A DNA stretch of 64,000 nucleotides from Sphingomonas pseudosanguinis. GTDB taxonomy: Bacteria > Pseudomonadota > Alphaproteobacteria > Sphingomonadales > Sphingomonadaceae. The stretch lies in contig NZ_JACIDH010000012.1 in NCBI RefSeq assembly GCF_014196255.1, positions 1 to 64,000 on the forward strand. The letters are read 5' to 3'. A program made the translations under genes and the position numbers. Below, piece by piece: positions 16,225 through 25,812 of this stretch (position 1 is its first letter; every line of letters begins with the position of its first letter). Under the pieces are notes generated by a model. That model had not been told where the DNA came from, did not search any database, and saw only the letters and a program-made list of their open reading frames with translations.

Positions 16225-17276
16225 CAGGCGGCCACGCCGCGACGCTCGGACGCCTTGGCGGCGACCAGCGGACGCCACCAGGCCTCGTTGGCCAGATACC
16301 ATTCGACCGTCTTGCGGATGCCCGTCTCGAACGTCTCGTCCGGGGCCCAGCCGAGCTCGGCACCGATGCGCGACGCGTCGATCGCATAGCGCTTGTCATG
16401 GCCCGGACGGTCGGCAACCTCGGTCATCTGCTCGGCATAGGGGCGGCCGTCGGCGCGCGGGCGCAATTCGTCCAGGATCGCGCAGAGCGTCTTCACGACC
16501 TCGATATTCTGGCGCTCGTTATGCCCGCCGACATTGTAGGTGCGGCCCGGCTCACCCCGCTCGAACACCGCCTGCAGCGCGCGGACGTGGTCCTCGACAT
16601 ACAGCCAGTCGCGTACCTGGTCGCCCTTGCCGTAGATGGGCAGCTTCTCGCCATCGAGTGCCTTGGCGATCATCAGCGGGATCAGCTTTTCGGGGAAGTG
16701 ATAGGGCCCGTAATTGTTCGAGCAGTTGGTGATGAGCACCGGCAGCCCGAAGGTATGCCCCCAGGCCGAGACCAGATGGTCCGAGCCCGCCTTTGACGCC
16801 GAATAGGGCGAGCGCGGGTCGTAGGGCGTCTCTTCGGTGAACAGGCCGGTCTCGCCCAGCGTGCCGTACACCTCGTCGGTCGAGATATGGTGGAAGCGGA
16901 ACGCGGCCTTGGCGTCGTCGTCTAGGCTCAGCCAGTAGCTGCGCGCCTCGGCCAGCATCACATAGGTGCCGACGACATTGGTCTGGACGAAAGCGCCCGG
17001 CCCGTCGATCGAGCGGTCGACATGGCTTTCGGCCGCCAGGTGGGTGATGACGTCGGGGCGGAATTCGGCGATCGCGGCGCGCACGGCCTCAGCGTCGCAG
17101 ATGTCGCCCTGGACGAACCGGTAGCGATCACTGCCGGCAACCCGCTCGACCGTCGAGAGCGTACCCGCATAGGTCAGCTTGTCGAAGTTCAGGACCTCAT
17201 GGGTCGTGTTTTCGATGAGATGCCGGACGAGCGCCGAGCCGATGAACCCGGCCCCGCCGGTGATGAAGATGCGCAT
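16224..17276 (-). CDS. rmlB: dTDP-glucose 4,6-dehydratase
   Basis: This is the second step of dTDP-rhamnose synthesis. The 350-residue extended SDR enzyme has [14 protein letters not shown] at the N-terminus, [25 protein letters not shown], the [13 protein letters not shown] catalytic Tyr/Lys motif and [14 protein letters not shown]. All family landmarks are intact. It is preceded by rmlC with a 14-bp gap and coupled to rmlD. Confidence 0.95.
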   Translation of the reverse strand: MRIFITGGAGFIGSALVRHLIENTTHEVLNFDKLTYAGTLSTVERVAGSDRYRFVQGDICDAEAVRAAIAEFRPDVITHLAAESHVDRSIDGPGAFVQTNVVGTYVMLAEARSYWLSLDDDAKAAFRFHHISTDEVYGTLGETGLFTEETPYDPRSPYSASKAGSDHLVSAWGHTFGLPVLITNCSNNYGPYHFPEKLIPLMIAKALDGEKLPIYGKGDQVRDWLYVEDHVRALQAVFERGEPGRTYNVGGHNERQNIEVVKTLCAILDELRPRADGRPYAEQMTEVADRPGHDKRYAIDASRIGAELGWAPDETFETGIRKTVEWYLANEAWWRPLVAAKASERRGVAA

Positions 17277-17290
17277 CTTAGGAATTCCTT

Positions 17291-17863
17291 TTAGGAAAGC
17301 GGGGCCAGCGGACGGCCGTCATAGGCAAAGGGGCTGTCGAACTCGGCTAGCGTCGGCTGGACCTTGTCCTTGTCGCTCAGCTCAGGCGTGGTGTCGCCCG
17401 GCATCGGCCAGTCGATGCCGACGCTATCCCAGCGAATGCCGCCGTCATTCTGCGGTGCATAGGTGTCCGAGCATTTGTAGGTGACTTCGCAGTCGGGTTC
17501 GAGCGTGAGGAAGCCGTGGGCAAAGCCGATGGGCACGAACAGCTGGTTGCCGTTCTCTGCCGACAGTTCGGTCCCGACCCACTGGCCATAGGTCGGCGAG
17601 CCCCGTCGCACATCGACCGCCACGTCATATATCCGTCCGCGTATGCAGCGCACCAGCTTGTCCTGACCGCGATCCGGCGTCTGGAAATGCAGCCCGCGTA
17701 GGGTGAGGGCGGGGGCGGAATAGGAGTGGTTGTCCTGCACGAAAGTGCAGGTGATGCCAAGCGCGGCGAAGGCTGGAACGGAGTGGACCTCCGTAAACCA
17801 GCCCCGCGCATCACCAAAGCGCTTGGGGCGAATGAGTTGGATGGGATTTTCAATCATGGACAT
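17291..17863 (-). CDS. rmlC: dTDP-4-dehydrorhamnose 3,5-epimerase
   Basis: This 190-residue cupin-fold epimerase is the third step of dTDP-L-rhamnose synthesis. It shows FVQDNHSYS, the RGLHFQ motif with the catalytic histidine, [28 protein letters not shown] and [12 protein letters not shown]. It is the first gene of the minus-strand rmlCBDA operon. The promoter should lie in the 17864-17968 gap. The start may be 17863 or the second methionine two codons later. Confidence 0.95.
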   Translation of the reverse strand: MSMIENPIQLIRPKRFGDARGWFTEVHSVPAFAALGITCTFVQDNHSYSAPALTLRGLHFQTPDRGQDKLVRCIRGRIYDVAVDVRRGSPTYGQWVGTELSAENGNQLFVPIGFAHGFLTLEPDCEVTYKCSDTYAPQNDGGIRWDSVGIDWPMPGDTTPELSDKDKVQPTLAEFDSPFAYDGRPLAPLS

Positions 17864-17968
17864 TCGCTAATATTTGTTCTCTGCCCCGTCACCCTGAAAG
17901 GGCCATCCAATCGCGCAGATCAATCGACTTGGTCGGTTCTCATGGTATGAGGACCGACCAGCCTTTTT

Positions 17969-18790
17969 TTACTGATCCCGCTTGTAGACGTGGTCTGCTT
18001 CGGTCACGCCCTTTGTAAAGACTTTGCGGATAGCCATACGGGCACCCGCGTCGGCACGAAGCACCATGTCGCGAACCTTTTGTTCGGGGCGCCCACGGAA
18101 CGAGGTAACATGGAAGCTATCATCCGAACGCAGCGCTTCGTCGGCGAAATAATAATTGGATACACAACAACGGAAACCGTCGGCCTTGATCGGACTAACC
18201 GAGTGCCAGGAATTATTGTGCGTCGCCATGACCGCCAGGCGATTGAAACGGCTGTGTATGGTTGTCTGGCCGCCTTCCACGCCGTTTGGCCATAGCTCGA
18301 GATTGCCGCCATTCGGCTCATCCCAGTCCGGCGTGACGTAATATAGAAGGTTCAAGACTCTCCAGCGATTGCGATCCTTGTCATGTGAGTTGTCAAGATG
18401 TGGATTAAGGTATTGATCCTTGCCCATCATCGAAATGCCACCGGCATAGAGGTGAACGTCGGGATATGCCGATGCCATGCCACATATGTCTTTGACTAAC
18501 TCAACAACGCGTTCGTCTTGAAATGCGTAAACACTTTCTTCCAGAATAGGGTCATACTGATCCATCTGGGCAGCAATATACTTGTATTCCCGAAGCGTCT
18601 TCTTGAGCTTCATAGTTTCTGGCTTAGGAAATTGACGGTGAATCGCAAGCGCCATTTCCTTTGGTAGGAGATCATCGATATAGAAGTGGCCAATGCCGTC
18701 ACGTGAGACGGCATATTGCTCGGCCATCCGCTCCTTTTCATCGGTCATGCGGCGTACGACGATATCAGCAATCTCGCGTCGGGTGGTCAT
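17969..18790 (-). CDS. 2-oxoglutarate/Fe(II)-dependent oxygenase
   Basis: This 273-residue protein has the 2OG-Fe(II) oxygenase facial triad: His-x-Asp in NPHLDNSHDKD and a distal histidine in NNSWHSVSPI. An arginine follows (GFRCCVSNYYF) for 2-oxoglutarate binding. It resembles prolyl-hydroxylase-like enzymes found beside polysaccharide genes. The MTTRREIADIVV start is preferred over the upstream frame. The position between rml and the EPS glycosyltransferases suggests hydroxylation of a sugar, lipid or secreted component, but the substrate is unknown. Confidence 0.75.
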   Translation of the reverse strand: MTTRREIADIVVRRMTDEKERMAEQYAVSRDGIGHFYIDDLLPKEMALAIHRQFPKPETMKLKKTLREYKYIAAQMDQYDPILEESVYAFQDERVVELVKDICGMASAYPDVHLYAGGISMMGKDQYLNPHLDNSHDKDRNRWRVLNLLYYVTPDWDEPNGGNLELWPNGVEGGQTTIHSRFNRLAVMATHNNSWHSVSPIKADGFRCCVSNYYFADEALRSDDSFHVTSFRGRPEQKVRDMVLRADAGARMAIRKVFTKGVTEADHVYKRDQ

Positions 18791-19076
18791 AGAGTCACCA
18801 TTTTGTTTTAGTCGGCAAAGGCTCTCCTTAAGCGGAGAAACGCCTGTCTTTAGACGATCAAGCTTCCTGAATGCACGCACTTAATAGCAAGGCGTTAGGC
18901 CAGCCATAGGGCTGTCGCTTGTCAGGTTAAGGGGTGTTTGCTAGACGGTCCATAATTGATAGCACCCCATCGGCCAACGGTTACCAGGTAAGCCACGTGC
19001 TGACGGCCTCTGGTATTTTGCATGGGATAGCGGTGGCTATCTGCCACGACTGCAAGGCGGAAGAACGTTCGATCTC

Positions 19077-20348
19077 ATGAGATATGCAGGTGTTCGCGGC
19101 GTGGGGGCGGGTTGGTTGCGCCTTCGGTATCAGATTGGGGGTGCGCTGGTCGTGACACTGCTGCCCTTCCTGTTGCTCTGGGGCTTGAACCCCAAGGCGT
19201 TCGTCGACCTCCATGTGGTGCTGGCTACCTGGGCTTACGGCGTTGCGGCCATGTTGCTCGGCGTTGTGTTGTTGCGCAGCATCAGCCAGTATCCGGGCGT
19301 CGAGGCTAGCGCGTATACATTGCCTTCCTTCGGCATATCCTATGGCCTCATGCTGATCGCGGTCATATTCGCTCGCCTGTCCTATAGTCGCGTGCTGTTG
19401 ATCGTCGGTTTCGTGCTGGTCCTGATCTGGTTCATGGGGCTGCATGTCATCGCCGTTCGGCGTCAGACATTTTCGATCGGTGTTGTACCAGAAGGGGACT
19501 TCGAGGGGCTTTTGCCACTTAGCGGCGTTCGCTGGGTGGTCCTGACTAGCCCGGATCAGGATATTTCAGGATTGCACGCAATCACTGCCGACCTGCGCGT
19601 CGATCTGTCGGCGGATTGGGATCGCAAGCTCGCGGATTATGCACTGCAGGGTGTTCCAGTTTATCATACCAAGCATCTGGCTGAATCCATCACCGGTATG
19701 GTCCAACTGGAGCATCTGTCCGAAAACAGCTTTGGGACTCTATCGCCAGTCTCGGCATTCATGACCGTCAAGCATATCGGTGATTGGATCATGGCCGCTG
19801 TCATGGCGATCATTCTGGCACCGCTGCTCATCGTGTTAGCCATCGCGATACGCCTGGACTCTCCCGGGTCACCAATCTTCCGCCAAATCCGCATTGGCTA
19901 TCGGGGTGTTCCGTTCACAGTCTACAAATTCCGGACTATGGTGTCGGACAAGCCCACAGCCGGCGCTCTCGATGCTGCCAAGACAAAATCTGCGGATGCG
20001 CGGATTACCCGCATCGGGCATTTCCTGCGCAAGTCCCGGATCGACGAACTGCCGCAGATACTCAACATCTTAAAAGGCGAGATGAGCTGGATCGGCCCAC
20101 GCCCTGAGGCGCGGGTACTTTCCGAATGGTATGAAGCGGAAATTCCCTTTTACAGATATCGGCACATCGTCAGGCCCGGACTGACTGGGTGGGCTCAGGT
20201 TAATCAGGGGCATGTTGCCGAAGTTTCGGACGTAAAAGACAAGCTTTATTATGACTTCTATTACATCCGGCAATTTTCCCCATGGATTGATATTTTAATT
20301 GTTGGGCGAACGATCAGCACGATGTTGACCGGCTTTGGTGCGAAGTGA
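19077..20348 (+). CDS. Undecaprenyl-phosphate sugar phosphotransferase (EPS priming enzyme)
   Basis: This 423-residue polyprenyl-phosphate glycosylphosphotransferase (WcaJ/PssA class) starts EPS repeat synthesis by transferring a sugar phosphate to undecaprenyl phosphate. Four N-terminal membrane segments (about residues 20-135) precede a cytoplasmic linker with PVYHTKHLAESITGMVQLEH. The catalytic domain (about 225-420) has KFRTM, SRIDELPQILNILKGEMSW, IGPRPE and RPGLTGWAQV. It reads divergently from the oxygenase gene and probably leads the plus-strand EPS operon. Confidence 0.9.
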   Translation: MRYAGVRGVGAGWLRLRYQIGGALVVTLLPFLLLWGLNPKAFVDLHVVLATWAYGVAAMLLGVVLLRSISQYPGVEASAYTLPSFGISYGLMLIAVIFARLSYSRVLLIVGFVLVLIWFMGLHVIAVRRQTFSIGVVPEGDFEGLLPLSGVRWVVLTSPDQDISGLHAITADLRVDLSADWDRKLADYALQGVPVYHTKHLAESITGMVQLEHLSENSFGTLSPVSAFMTVKHIGDWIMAAVMAIILAPLLIVLAIAIRLDSPGSPIFRQIRIGYRGVPFTVYKFRTMVSDKPTAGALDAAKTKSADARITRIGHFLRKSRIDELPQILNILKGEMSWIGPRPEARVLSEWYEAEIPFYRYRHIVRPGLTGWAQVNQGHVAEVSDVKDKLYYDFYYIRQFSPWIDILIVGRTISTMLTGFGAK

Positions 20349-20387
20349 GCCGGTATTGGCAAGTGCCGGGAAATAGGGTTAGCTGAT

Positions 20388-21179
20388 ATGTCAGCATTAT
20401 CTCCTCTGTCATTGCGGATTCAGCAAGGTGTGCCGGATGGTGCACGTAGCCTGATCTGGCGAAGCTTTTTTTTGGAGGCAGGGCGCGGTACGACCTTCGA
20501 ACAGCATCTGCCGTGGTATTGCGATTCTGATACCCGGTCAGTCATGGTACTCGACGCAGGGGCGGTCGTTGCAACCGCCATCATTCGGCCTGCCCCGCAG
20601 GCCGGGGTAGCCATGGTCGGGTATGTGTGTGTTGATCAATCCCGGCGTGGTCATGGGCTTGGCCGAATGTTGATGGAAGCGCTTAACGCATCGGTTGATG
20701 ATCAGCATTTTCAGGCAGCTCTGCTATGGACCAGTAAGCCCGAGGTTTATGTTGGTCGGGGCTATGCCACGATCCAACGCGATCGTTTCGTTCACGTAAA
20801 GCGGGGCACTGGCGCCGCTCCCAGTCGAGACAGTATACATGTTGAGGACTGGCCCGCTCTCGGCACTGCCAATGGATTGCCAGCATTCGCGACATCGGCG
20901 ACCCGTTACTCGTCCGATCAGGCTACCGCCGTATGCGCAAAGGGGCCGCGAGGCGTAACCCTATTGGATTGGAATGGAGAAGCAGTTGCCGTCGCAGATT
21001 TGCTCCATGCGGCGGGACATGAAGAATGGTCGGTTAATCTGATGGGTGCCGACCCGTTTGCCTACGTTTTATCTATACATAGATATAGAATATCGGAGGT
21101 TCCAGGAGCGTTTACTATGGCTAGATGCCAGGATATGGCTTTTGTTCCCCAAGATGTTCCAACGATCTACCGTATTTGA
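20388..21179 (+). CDS. GNAT-family N-acetyltransferase
   Basis: This 263-residue protein has an N-terminal GNAT fold (about residues 10-140). The acetyl-CoA pocket motif is VCVDQSRRGHGLGRMLMEAL, and a LLWTSKPEVYVGRGYATIQR strand follows. The C-terminal 120 residues form a second, unassigned domain. Its location directly before two DegT-type genes and a UDP-GlcNAc 4,6-dehydratase suggests that it acetylates the amino group of a nucleotide-linked amino sugar, like PseH. That role is inferred from context only. Confidence 0.75.
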   Translation: MSALSPLSLRIQQGVPDGARSLIWRSFFLEAGRGTTFEQHLPWYCDSDTRSVMVLDAGAVVATAIIRPAPQAGVAMVGYVCVDQSRRGHGLGRMLMEALNASVDDQHFQAALLWTSKPEVYVGRGYATIQRDRFVHVKRGTGAAPSRDSIHVEDWPALGTANGLPAFATSATRYSSDQATAVCAKGPRGVTLLDWNGEAVAVADLLHAAGHEEWSVNLMGADPFAYVLSIHRYRISEVPGAFTMARCQDMAFVPQDVPTIYRI

Positions 21180-21190
21180 AAGAATTTTTG

Positions 21191-22288
21191 ATGTCGGGAA
21201 CCATATTACCTGTCGTGAAAGTTCATTTGCCCGACCGTGCGCGGTTGATGACCGCTCTCGAGAACGTCCTCTACAGCGGAATGATCGGTGAAGGCGAAGC
21301 CGTCTACGAATTTGAGCATCGTTTTGCCGAGCAGTTCGGACTTTCGAATGTCCTAGCCATGGCAAGCGGTACTGCGGCCTTGCATGTCGCTCTACTGGAA
21401 TGCGGTGTGCAGCCGGGCGATGAAGTCGTCACGACGTCAATGACTGCCGAACCGACCAACACCACCATCCTGCAGGTCGGTGCCATTCCAGTCTTTGCTG
21501 ATGTCGATCCGAATACAGGCAACTTGGATCCGGTTTCGGTTGAAGCGGCGATCACCGAGAAGACCCGTGCGATCCTGATCGTGCACTATGCGGGCTATCC
21601 TGTGCCCTTGGCTGAGATCCGTGCGATCGCGGATCGAAAGGGTGTCGCGCTGATCGAGGACTGTGCTCACGCGTTGGGCGCGCGGTATGGCGATGCACCG
21701 ATCGGCACCGTTGGTGATGCGGCGATATTCTCGTTCCAAGCGATCAAGCACATGACCACCGTGGACGGCGGCATGTTGGTTCTGCGCGATCCGACGCGTC
21801 TCCGTTCGGCGCGCAAGCTGCGGTGGTTTGGCCTCGAAAAGGGCGTGCCGCGGACCGAAGTTGACATTACGCAGGCTGGCTACAAGTATAACATGAACAA
21901 CGTCACTGCGACGATCGGCTTGACGCAATTGGATGTGATCCAGCCTGCGATCGCGCGGCACATCGACAATGGTCGGTTTTTTGATGCCGAACTGTCCAAT
22001 ATTTCCGGCCTGTCGGTTGTGGCCATCGAGGCTGGTAGCGAGCCAAGCTATTGGCTCTATACTCTGCTGGCTGACGACTCAGACGCGGTCGAGCGTTGCA
22101 TGGCGGGTATTGGGGTGACGGCATCGAAACTGCATCGGCCCAACCACTTCCATTCGGTGTTCGCGCCCTATCGCCGCGAATTGCCGGGGCTGGACATTTT
22201 CTACCGGCGTCTCGTCCACATTCCATGTGGCTGGTGGGTCGGTGACGATGATCGTGAGCGAATCGTGACGGCCTTGCGAAAGGGATAA
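21191..22288 (+). CDS. DegT/DnrJ/EryC1-type PLP aminotransferase
   Basis: This 365-residue sugar aminotransferase contains MASGTAALHVAL for phosphate binding, the Asp that contacts the PLP pyridine nitrogen in IEDCAHALGA, and the Schiff-base lysine in FSFQAIKHMTTVDGG. It would transfer an amino group to a 4-keto-6-deoxy sugar nucleotide, the kind of product made by the dehydratase two genes downstream. The ATG at 21191 is close to the end of the GNAT gene. The next gene is a paralogue lacking the catalytic lysine. Confidence 0.9.
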   Translation: MSGTILPVVKVHLPDRARLMTALENVLYSGMIGEGEAVYEFEHRFAEQFGLSNVLAMASGTAALHVALLECGVQPGDEVVTTSMTAEPTNTTILQVGAIPVFADVDPNTGNLDPVSVEAAITEKTRAILIVHYAGYPVPLAEIRAIADRKGVALIEDCAHALGARYGDAPIGTVGDAAIFSFQAIKHMTTVDGGMLVLRDPTRLRSARKLRWFGLEKGVPRTEVDITQAGYKYNMNNVTATIGLTQLDVIQPAIARHIDNGRFFDAELSNISGLSVVAIEAGSEPSYWLYTLLADDSDAVERCMAGIGVTASKLHRPNHFHSVFAPYRRELPGLDIFYRRLVHIPCGWWVGDDDRERIVTALRKG

Positions 22289-22292
22289 GTCG

Positions 22293-23405
22293 ATGTCGAT
22301 CCCGCTATTCGATTGTCGTGTCGATTCAACACGACTCGCCGCTCTGGATCCGCTATGGCACTCCGGAGCTCTTGCTGCGGGGCCGGGCGTCGGTGCGCTC
22401 GAGGCGCGACTGAGCAACAGGTTCAACGGTCGTCCGGTCGTGGCGACCAGCGATATGACCCAAGCCCTTTGCTTGGCTTTGAGGTTGGTCGGTGTCGGCC
22501 CGGGTGACGAAGTCGTAACACTGGCCCTGAACTGCATGTCGTCGAACAGCGCGATTGCCATGGTCGGTGCAACACCCGTCTGGGTCGACGTCGATCCGCG
22601 GACGGCTGTGGTTGATCTCGGCGATCTTGCAGCCTGCATCGGTCCCAAAACACGGGCGGTAGTGATTTACCATGTGGCGGGCTATGTTGGCGATCTCGCC
22701 GCGTTGAGGCAATTGTGCGACGATGCCAGCCTGCCTCTGATTGAGGACGCAAACAATGCGCTGGGTGCCCGATGGAACGGCCAGCCCGCAGGTATCTTTG
22801 GCGACCAGGCGATCCTGTCCTTCTACCCGAACCGTCAGCTCAACGGGATCGAGGGGGGGGCGCTTGTCTGTCGGCCGGAAAATGAGACCCGCGCACGACG
22901 TCTGCGACGTTTTGGTATCGACACGGTGCGGTTTCGTACCCCCGATGGTGAGATTGATCCGTTGCTGGACGTACCCGAGATTGGGGTGTCGGCTTCCTTG
23001 TCGCATGTCAATGCGGTGCTCGCCCTACAGGGCTGCGAGGATCTGGACGAGCGTGTCGACCGCAATCGACAGAACGTGCGAGACATCCGTGAGGCGCTTA
23101 GTGGTATTGGCGACTTCCAATTTATTGAAGAGGTCGAAGGTGCGCACAGCGTCTTCTGGGTCGCGCTAGTACGTAGCCCGCGTCGGGATGCGCTGATGGG
23201 TCGGCTTAAGGCAAGCGGCATTCAATGCTCTCGCCTCCACCATCGCAATGATCGCTATAGTGGTTTCAATGCGGTGTCTCGCGATCTGCCGGGTACGGAT
23301 GTGATGGAACGTGAGATGTTCGCGCTACCGGCCGGTTGGTGGTTATCGCAAGACGATCTGGCACGGATCGTGGACGTTGTGGGCGCGGATGCTAAGGGGC
23401 GGTAA
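22293..23405 (+). CDS. DegT/DnrJ-like protein lacking the PLP lysine
   Basis: This 370-residue paralogue of the preceding aminotransferase keeps the pyridine-contact Asp (IEDANNALGA). At the Schiff-base position it reads LSFYPNRQLNGIEGG, with Arg where Lys is expected. The family includes lysine-less members that use PLP differently (ColD has histidine here), and inactive partners are also possible. An eight-G run (22853-22860) lies over the changed active-site loop. The gene starts 4 bp after its neighbour's stop. It could form a heterodimer with the active paralogue. Confidence 0.8.
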   Translation: MSIPLFDCRVDSTRLAALDPLWHSGALAAGPGVGALEARLSNRFNGRPVVATSDMTQALCLALRLVGVGPGDEVVTLALNCMSSNSAIAMVGATPVWVDVDPRTAVVDLGDLAACIGPKTRAVVIYHVAGYVGDLAALRQLCDDASLPLIEDANNALGARWNGQPAGIFGDQAILSFYPNRQLNGIEGGALVCRPENETRARRLRRFGIDTVRFRTPDGEIDPLLDVPEIGVSASLSHVNAVLALQGCEDLDERVDRNRQNVRDIREALSGIGDFQFIEEVEGAHSVFWVALVRSPRRDALMGRLKASGIQCSRLHHRNDRYSGFNAVSRDLPGTDVMEREMFALPAGWWLSQDDLARIVDVVGADAKGR

Positions 23406-23459
23406 CGCATCGCTACCGTAAGAAATCAATGCCGCTGATATGCGGCAAGGGGAACGAAA

Positions 23460-24470
23460 ATGCTCGACGGCAAGACATTGATGATAACCGGTGGCACCGG
23501 ATCTTTTGGAACAACGGTGCTGAGCCGCTTCATCGAAACCGGCGTGCGCCGGATCATCGTATTCTCACGCGACGAAAAAAAGCAGGAAGATCTGCGGATC
23601 GCCCTGAAGAGCTCGAAGGTTCAGTTCGTCATCGGCGATACGCGCGATCCGCAGTCGATCAATACGGCAATGCGCGGCGTCGATTATGTCTTCCATGCCG
23701 CCGCCTTGAAGCAGGTTCCGTCCTGCGAATTTTATCCGATGGAAGCGGTCCGTACCAATGTGACGGGTACGGACAATGTCGTGCGCGCTGCGATCGACAA
23801 TGGTGTGAAGCGGGTCGTCCTGCTTAGCACGGACAAGGCCGTGTACCCCATCAACGCAATGGGCATCTCAAAGGCGATGGCCGAAAAGGTGCTGGTGTCG
23901 CATGCCCGTGCGATCGGTTCGGACGGTCCGGTGCTCTGCGCAACCCGCTATGGCAATGTTATGGCGTCGCGTGGATCGGTTATCCCGCTGTTTATTGAGA
24001 AGCTGAAGAGCGGCCAGCCGATGATGATCACGGACCCGGCCATGACCCGTTTTATGATGTCGCTCGAAGACTCGGTCGACCTAGTACTTCATGCTTTTCA
24101 GAACGGACAGCAGGGTGATATTTTCGTTCAAAAGGCACCAGCCTGTACCATTGAAACTTTGGCAATAGCCATTAGCGAGCTCTTCAAAGTGCCGCTTAAC
24201 ACCGGTATACTGGGTACGCGCCATGGAGAAAAGCTGTACGAAACGCTTGTCTCGCGTGAAGAAATGGCGAAAGCCGACGACATGGGGCGCTATTGGCGGG
24301 TTCCAGCTGATAATCGCGATCTCAACTATGAGCTCTACATCTCCGAGGGGTCGCAGGCGCTTAACGAGATTGACGATTACACGTCGCATAACACCCATCG
24401 CTTGGACGTGAACGAGACCAAGGAATTGCTGCTGACGCTTCCTTATGTCCAAGCCGCGCTGAGGGCGTGA
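23460..24470 (+). CDS. capE: UDP-N-acetylglucosamine 4,6-dehydratase (CapE/FnlA-like)
   Basis: This 336-residue SDR enzyme has the hallmarks of the CapE/FnlA/WbjB group: ITGGTGSFGTTVL, FSRDEKKQEDLR, HAAALKQVPSCEFYP, the catalytic STDKAVYPINAMGISKAMAEK, and TRYGNVMASRGSVIPLFI. That group makes 4-keto-6-deoxy sugar nucleotides on the route to UDP-L-FucNAc. The companion CapF and CapG enzymes are absent here. With the adjacent aminotransferase and GNAT, the product may instead be a 4-amino-4,6-dideoxy sugar. The end is convergent with the next glycosyltransferase. Confidence 0.85.
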   Translation: MLDGKTLMITGGTGSFGTTVLSRFIETGVRRIIVFSRDEKKQEDLRIALKSSKVQFVIGDTRDPQSINTAMRGVDYVFHAAALKQVPSCEFYPMEAVRTNVTGTDNVVRAAIDNGVKRVVLLSTDKAVYPINAMGISKAMAEKVLVSHARAIGSDGPVLCATRYGNVMASRGSVIPLFIEKLKSGQPMMITDPAMTRFMMSLEDSVDLVLHAFQNGQQGDIFVQKAPACTIETLAIAISELFKVPLNTGILGTRHGEKLYETLVSREEMAKADDMGRYWRVPADNRDLNYELYISEGSQALNEIDDYTSHNTHRLDVNETKELLLTLPYVQAALRA

Positions 24471-24519
24471 TTTGAAGCCATGTGGGCTCTGCCGTTATGG
24501 GCAGGCCCGCAGCCCTACA

Positions 24520-25668
24520 TCATTTGCGCTTTCGATTGAGTTGCCGCGTGAAGGCAGCGAGCGTCAACGAAGCGGTGCGATCCCACGAAAAATTCCGAAC
24601 ATTTTCCAAACCCTTGCGCTGTAGCGTCATTGGAAGTTCAGGGTCATCCATCAGTTTGGCGATGGCAGCAGCTATGGACTTGGGACTTTCTGGATCGACC
24701 AAAAGTGCTGCATCTCCAGCCACTTCCGGCAGGGCGCTCCGGTTTGAACAGACCAAGGGTGCTCCTAACGCATGGGCCTCGATCGCTGGCATACCAAACC
24801 CCTCGTAAAGCGAAGGTACGACCACACACAGACTGTTCACGGCCGTATCGACCAACGTTGCATCGTCGACCTTGCCCAGCATCCGAACATGGTTCTGCAT
24901 GCCGAATGTGGCAATCGCCTGCGCCAGTTCGTCGCGCAGATCGACACCGATATGGACAAAGTCGACGTTTCGCCCTTCATGGCGGAGTAGCGCCAGCGCC
25001 TCGACAACGCGCGTGACGTTCTTGTTCGGCGTGAGGTTGGCGATCATCAACATGTAAGGGGTGCCGCCTATGGGGCGAGGTGGCAGCACTTCAATGGGAG
25101 CAAAGCGGCTTGCCAAAGGCGTTACGACCACCTTCCCGCGTGCCGCAGGAAGAAAATGCTCGATGTCACGTCCGCTGCTTTCTGAAACCGTCAGAATCAG
25201 GTCGCATACACGACTAGTCAACGGAATCATCGCACGCCAATAGTGACGCTGATAGCGTTCGACCAAATCAGGTACGGCTCGATAGTACATGTCGTGAATG
25301 GTCGTAGCGAGGATCGGCGCACCAAAGGCGGGAGAAACAAAGCCAGGGCTGAACAGGAGGTCGACTTTTTCTCTCTTCGCCAAAAGCGGTAGCTTAAACT
25401 GTTCCCATAAGACGCGTGATACACGCCCCGACAGTGCTGGAACTTCAATCAAATGTGCTTTCGCTGCTGTCGAGTAATGGTGCGTCGTGCCATGTTGTAC
25501 AAAGACTTTGAATGTAAACGGCGATCGGGTGATCTCGGGCAGGCGCAATGCGGTTTCGAGTAGCTGGATGGCGTAATAACCAGGTCCGGTCAAGGAACCT
25601 GAATCAATGAACAGGTGGTTGAAGCCGATGATTGCTGTCATGATCTCGTTCTTAGATTCAGGGGTCAT
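24520..25668 (-). CDS. Glycosyltransferase family 4
   Basis: This GT-B glycosyltransferase has about 382 residues. It shows the N-terminal GPGYYAIQLL loop, the central MLMIANLTPNKNVTRVVEAL, and the donor-binding PSLYEGFGMPAIEAHALGAP segment with the E-x7-E motif. The frame is open to 25773, but starts at the MTPESKNE or MTAIIGF methionines fit the family better. It reads against the upstream EPS genes, so it belongs to a separate minus-strand unit with the next GT2. Sugar specificity is unknown. Confidence 0.85.
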   Translation of the reverse strand: MTPESKNEIMTAIIGFNHLFIDSGSLTGPGYYAIQLLETALRLPEITRSPFTFKVFVQHGTTHHYSTAAKAHLIEVPALSGRVSRVLWEQFKLPLLAKREKVDLLFSPGFVSPAFGAPILATTIHDMYYRAVPDLVERYQRHYWRAMIPLTSRVCDLILTVSESSGRDIEHFLPAARGKVVVTPLASRFAPIEVLPPRPIGGTPYMLMIANLTPNKNVTRVVEALALLRHEGRNVDFVHIGVDLRDELAQAIATFGMQNHVRMLGKVDDATLVDTAVNSLCVVVPSLYEGFGMPAIEAHALGAPLVCSNRSALPEVAGDAALLVDPESPKSIAAAIAKLMDDPELPMTLQRKGLENVRNFSWDRTASLTLAAFTRQLNRKRK

Positions 25669-25812
25669 CTCATGACCGTTTCGTGTAACGCGAGAAACCC
25701 ACATTGCGGAATCCACTACGACGTCACAGAGGCGTCGTACCCTGTCATTATGCGTAAAGGCCTCAGTTCGCAAGGGAAGGAGCGAAATGCCAAATATCTA
25801 GGCAGCCTTGTT

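Noticed and set aside
25279..25287. Single ACATGTCG copies in coding sequence (also near 14309, 42045 and 43023)
   Set aside because: These lack a matching second arm at the 14-bp offset and lie within conserved codons, so I did not count them as dif-like sites.
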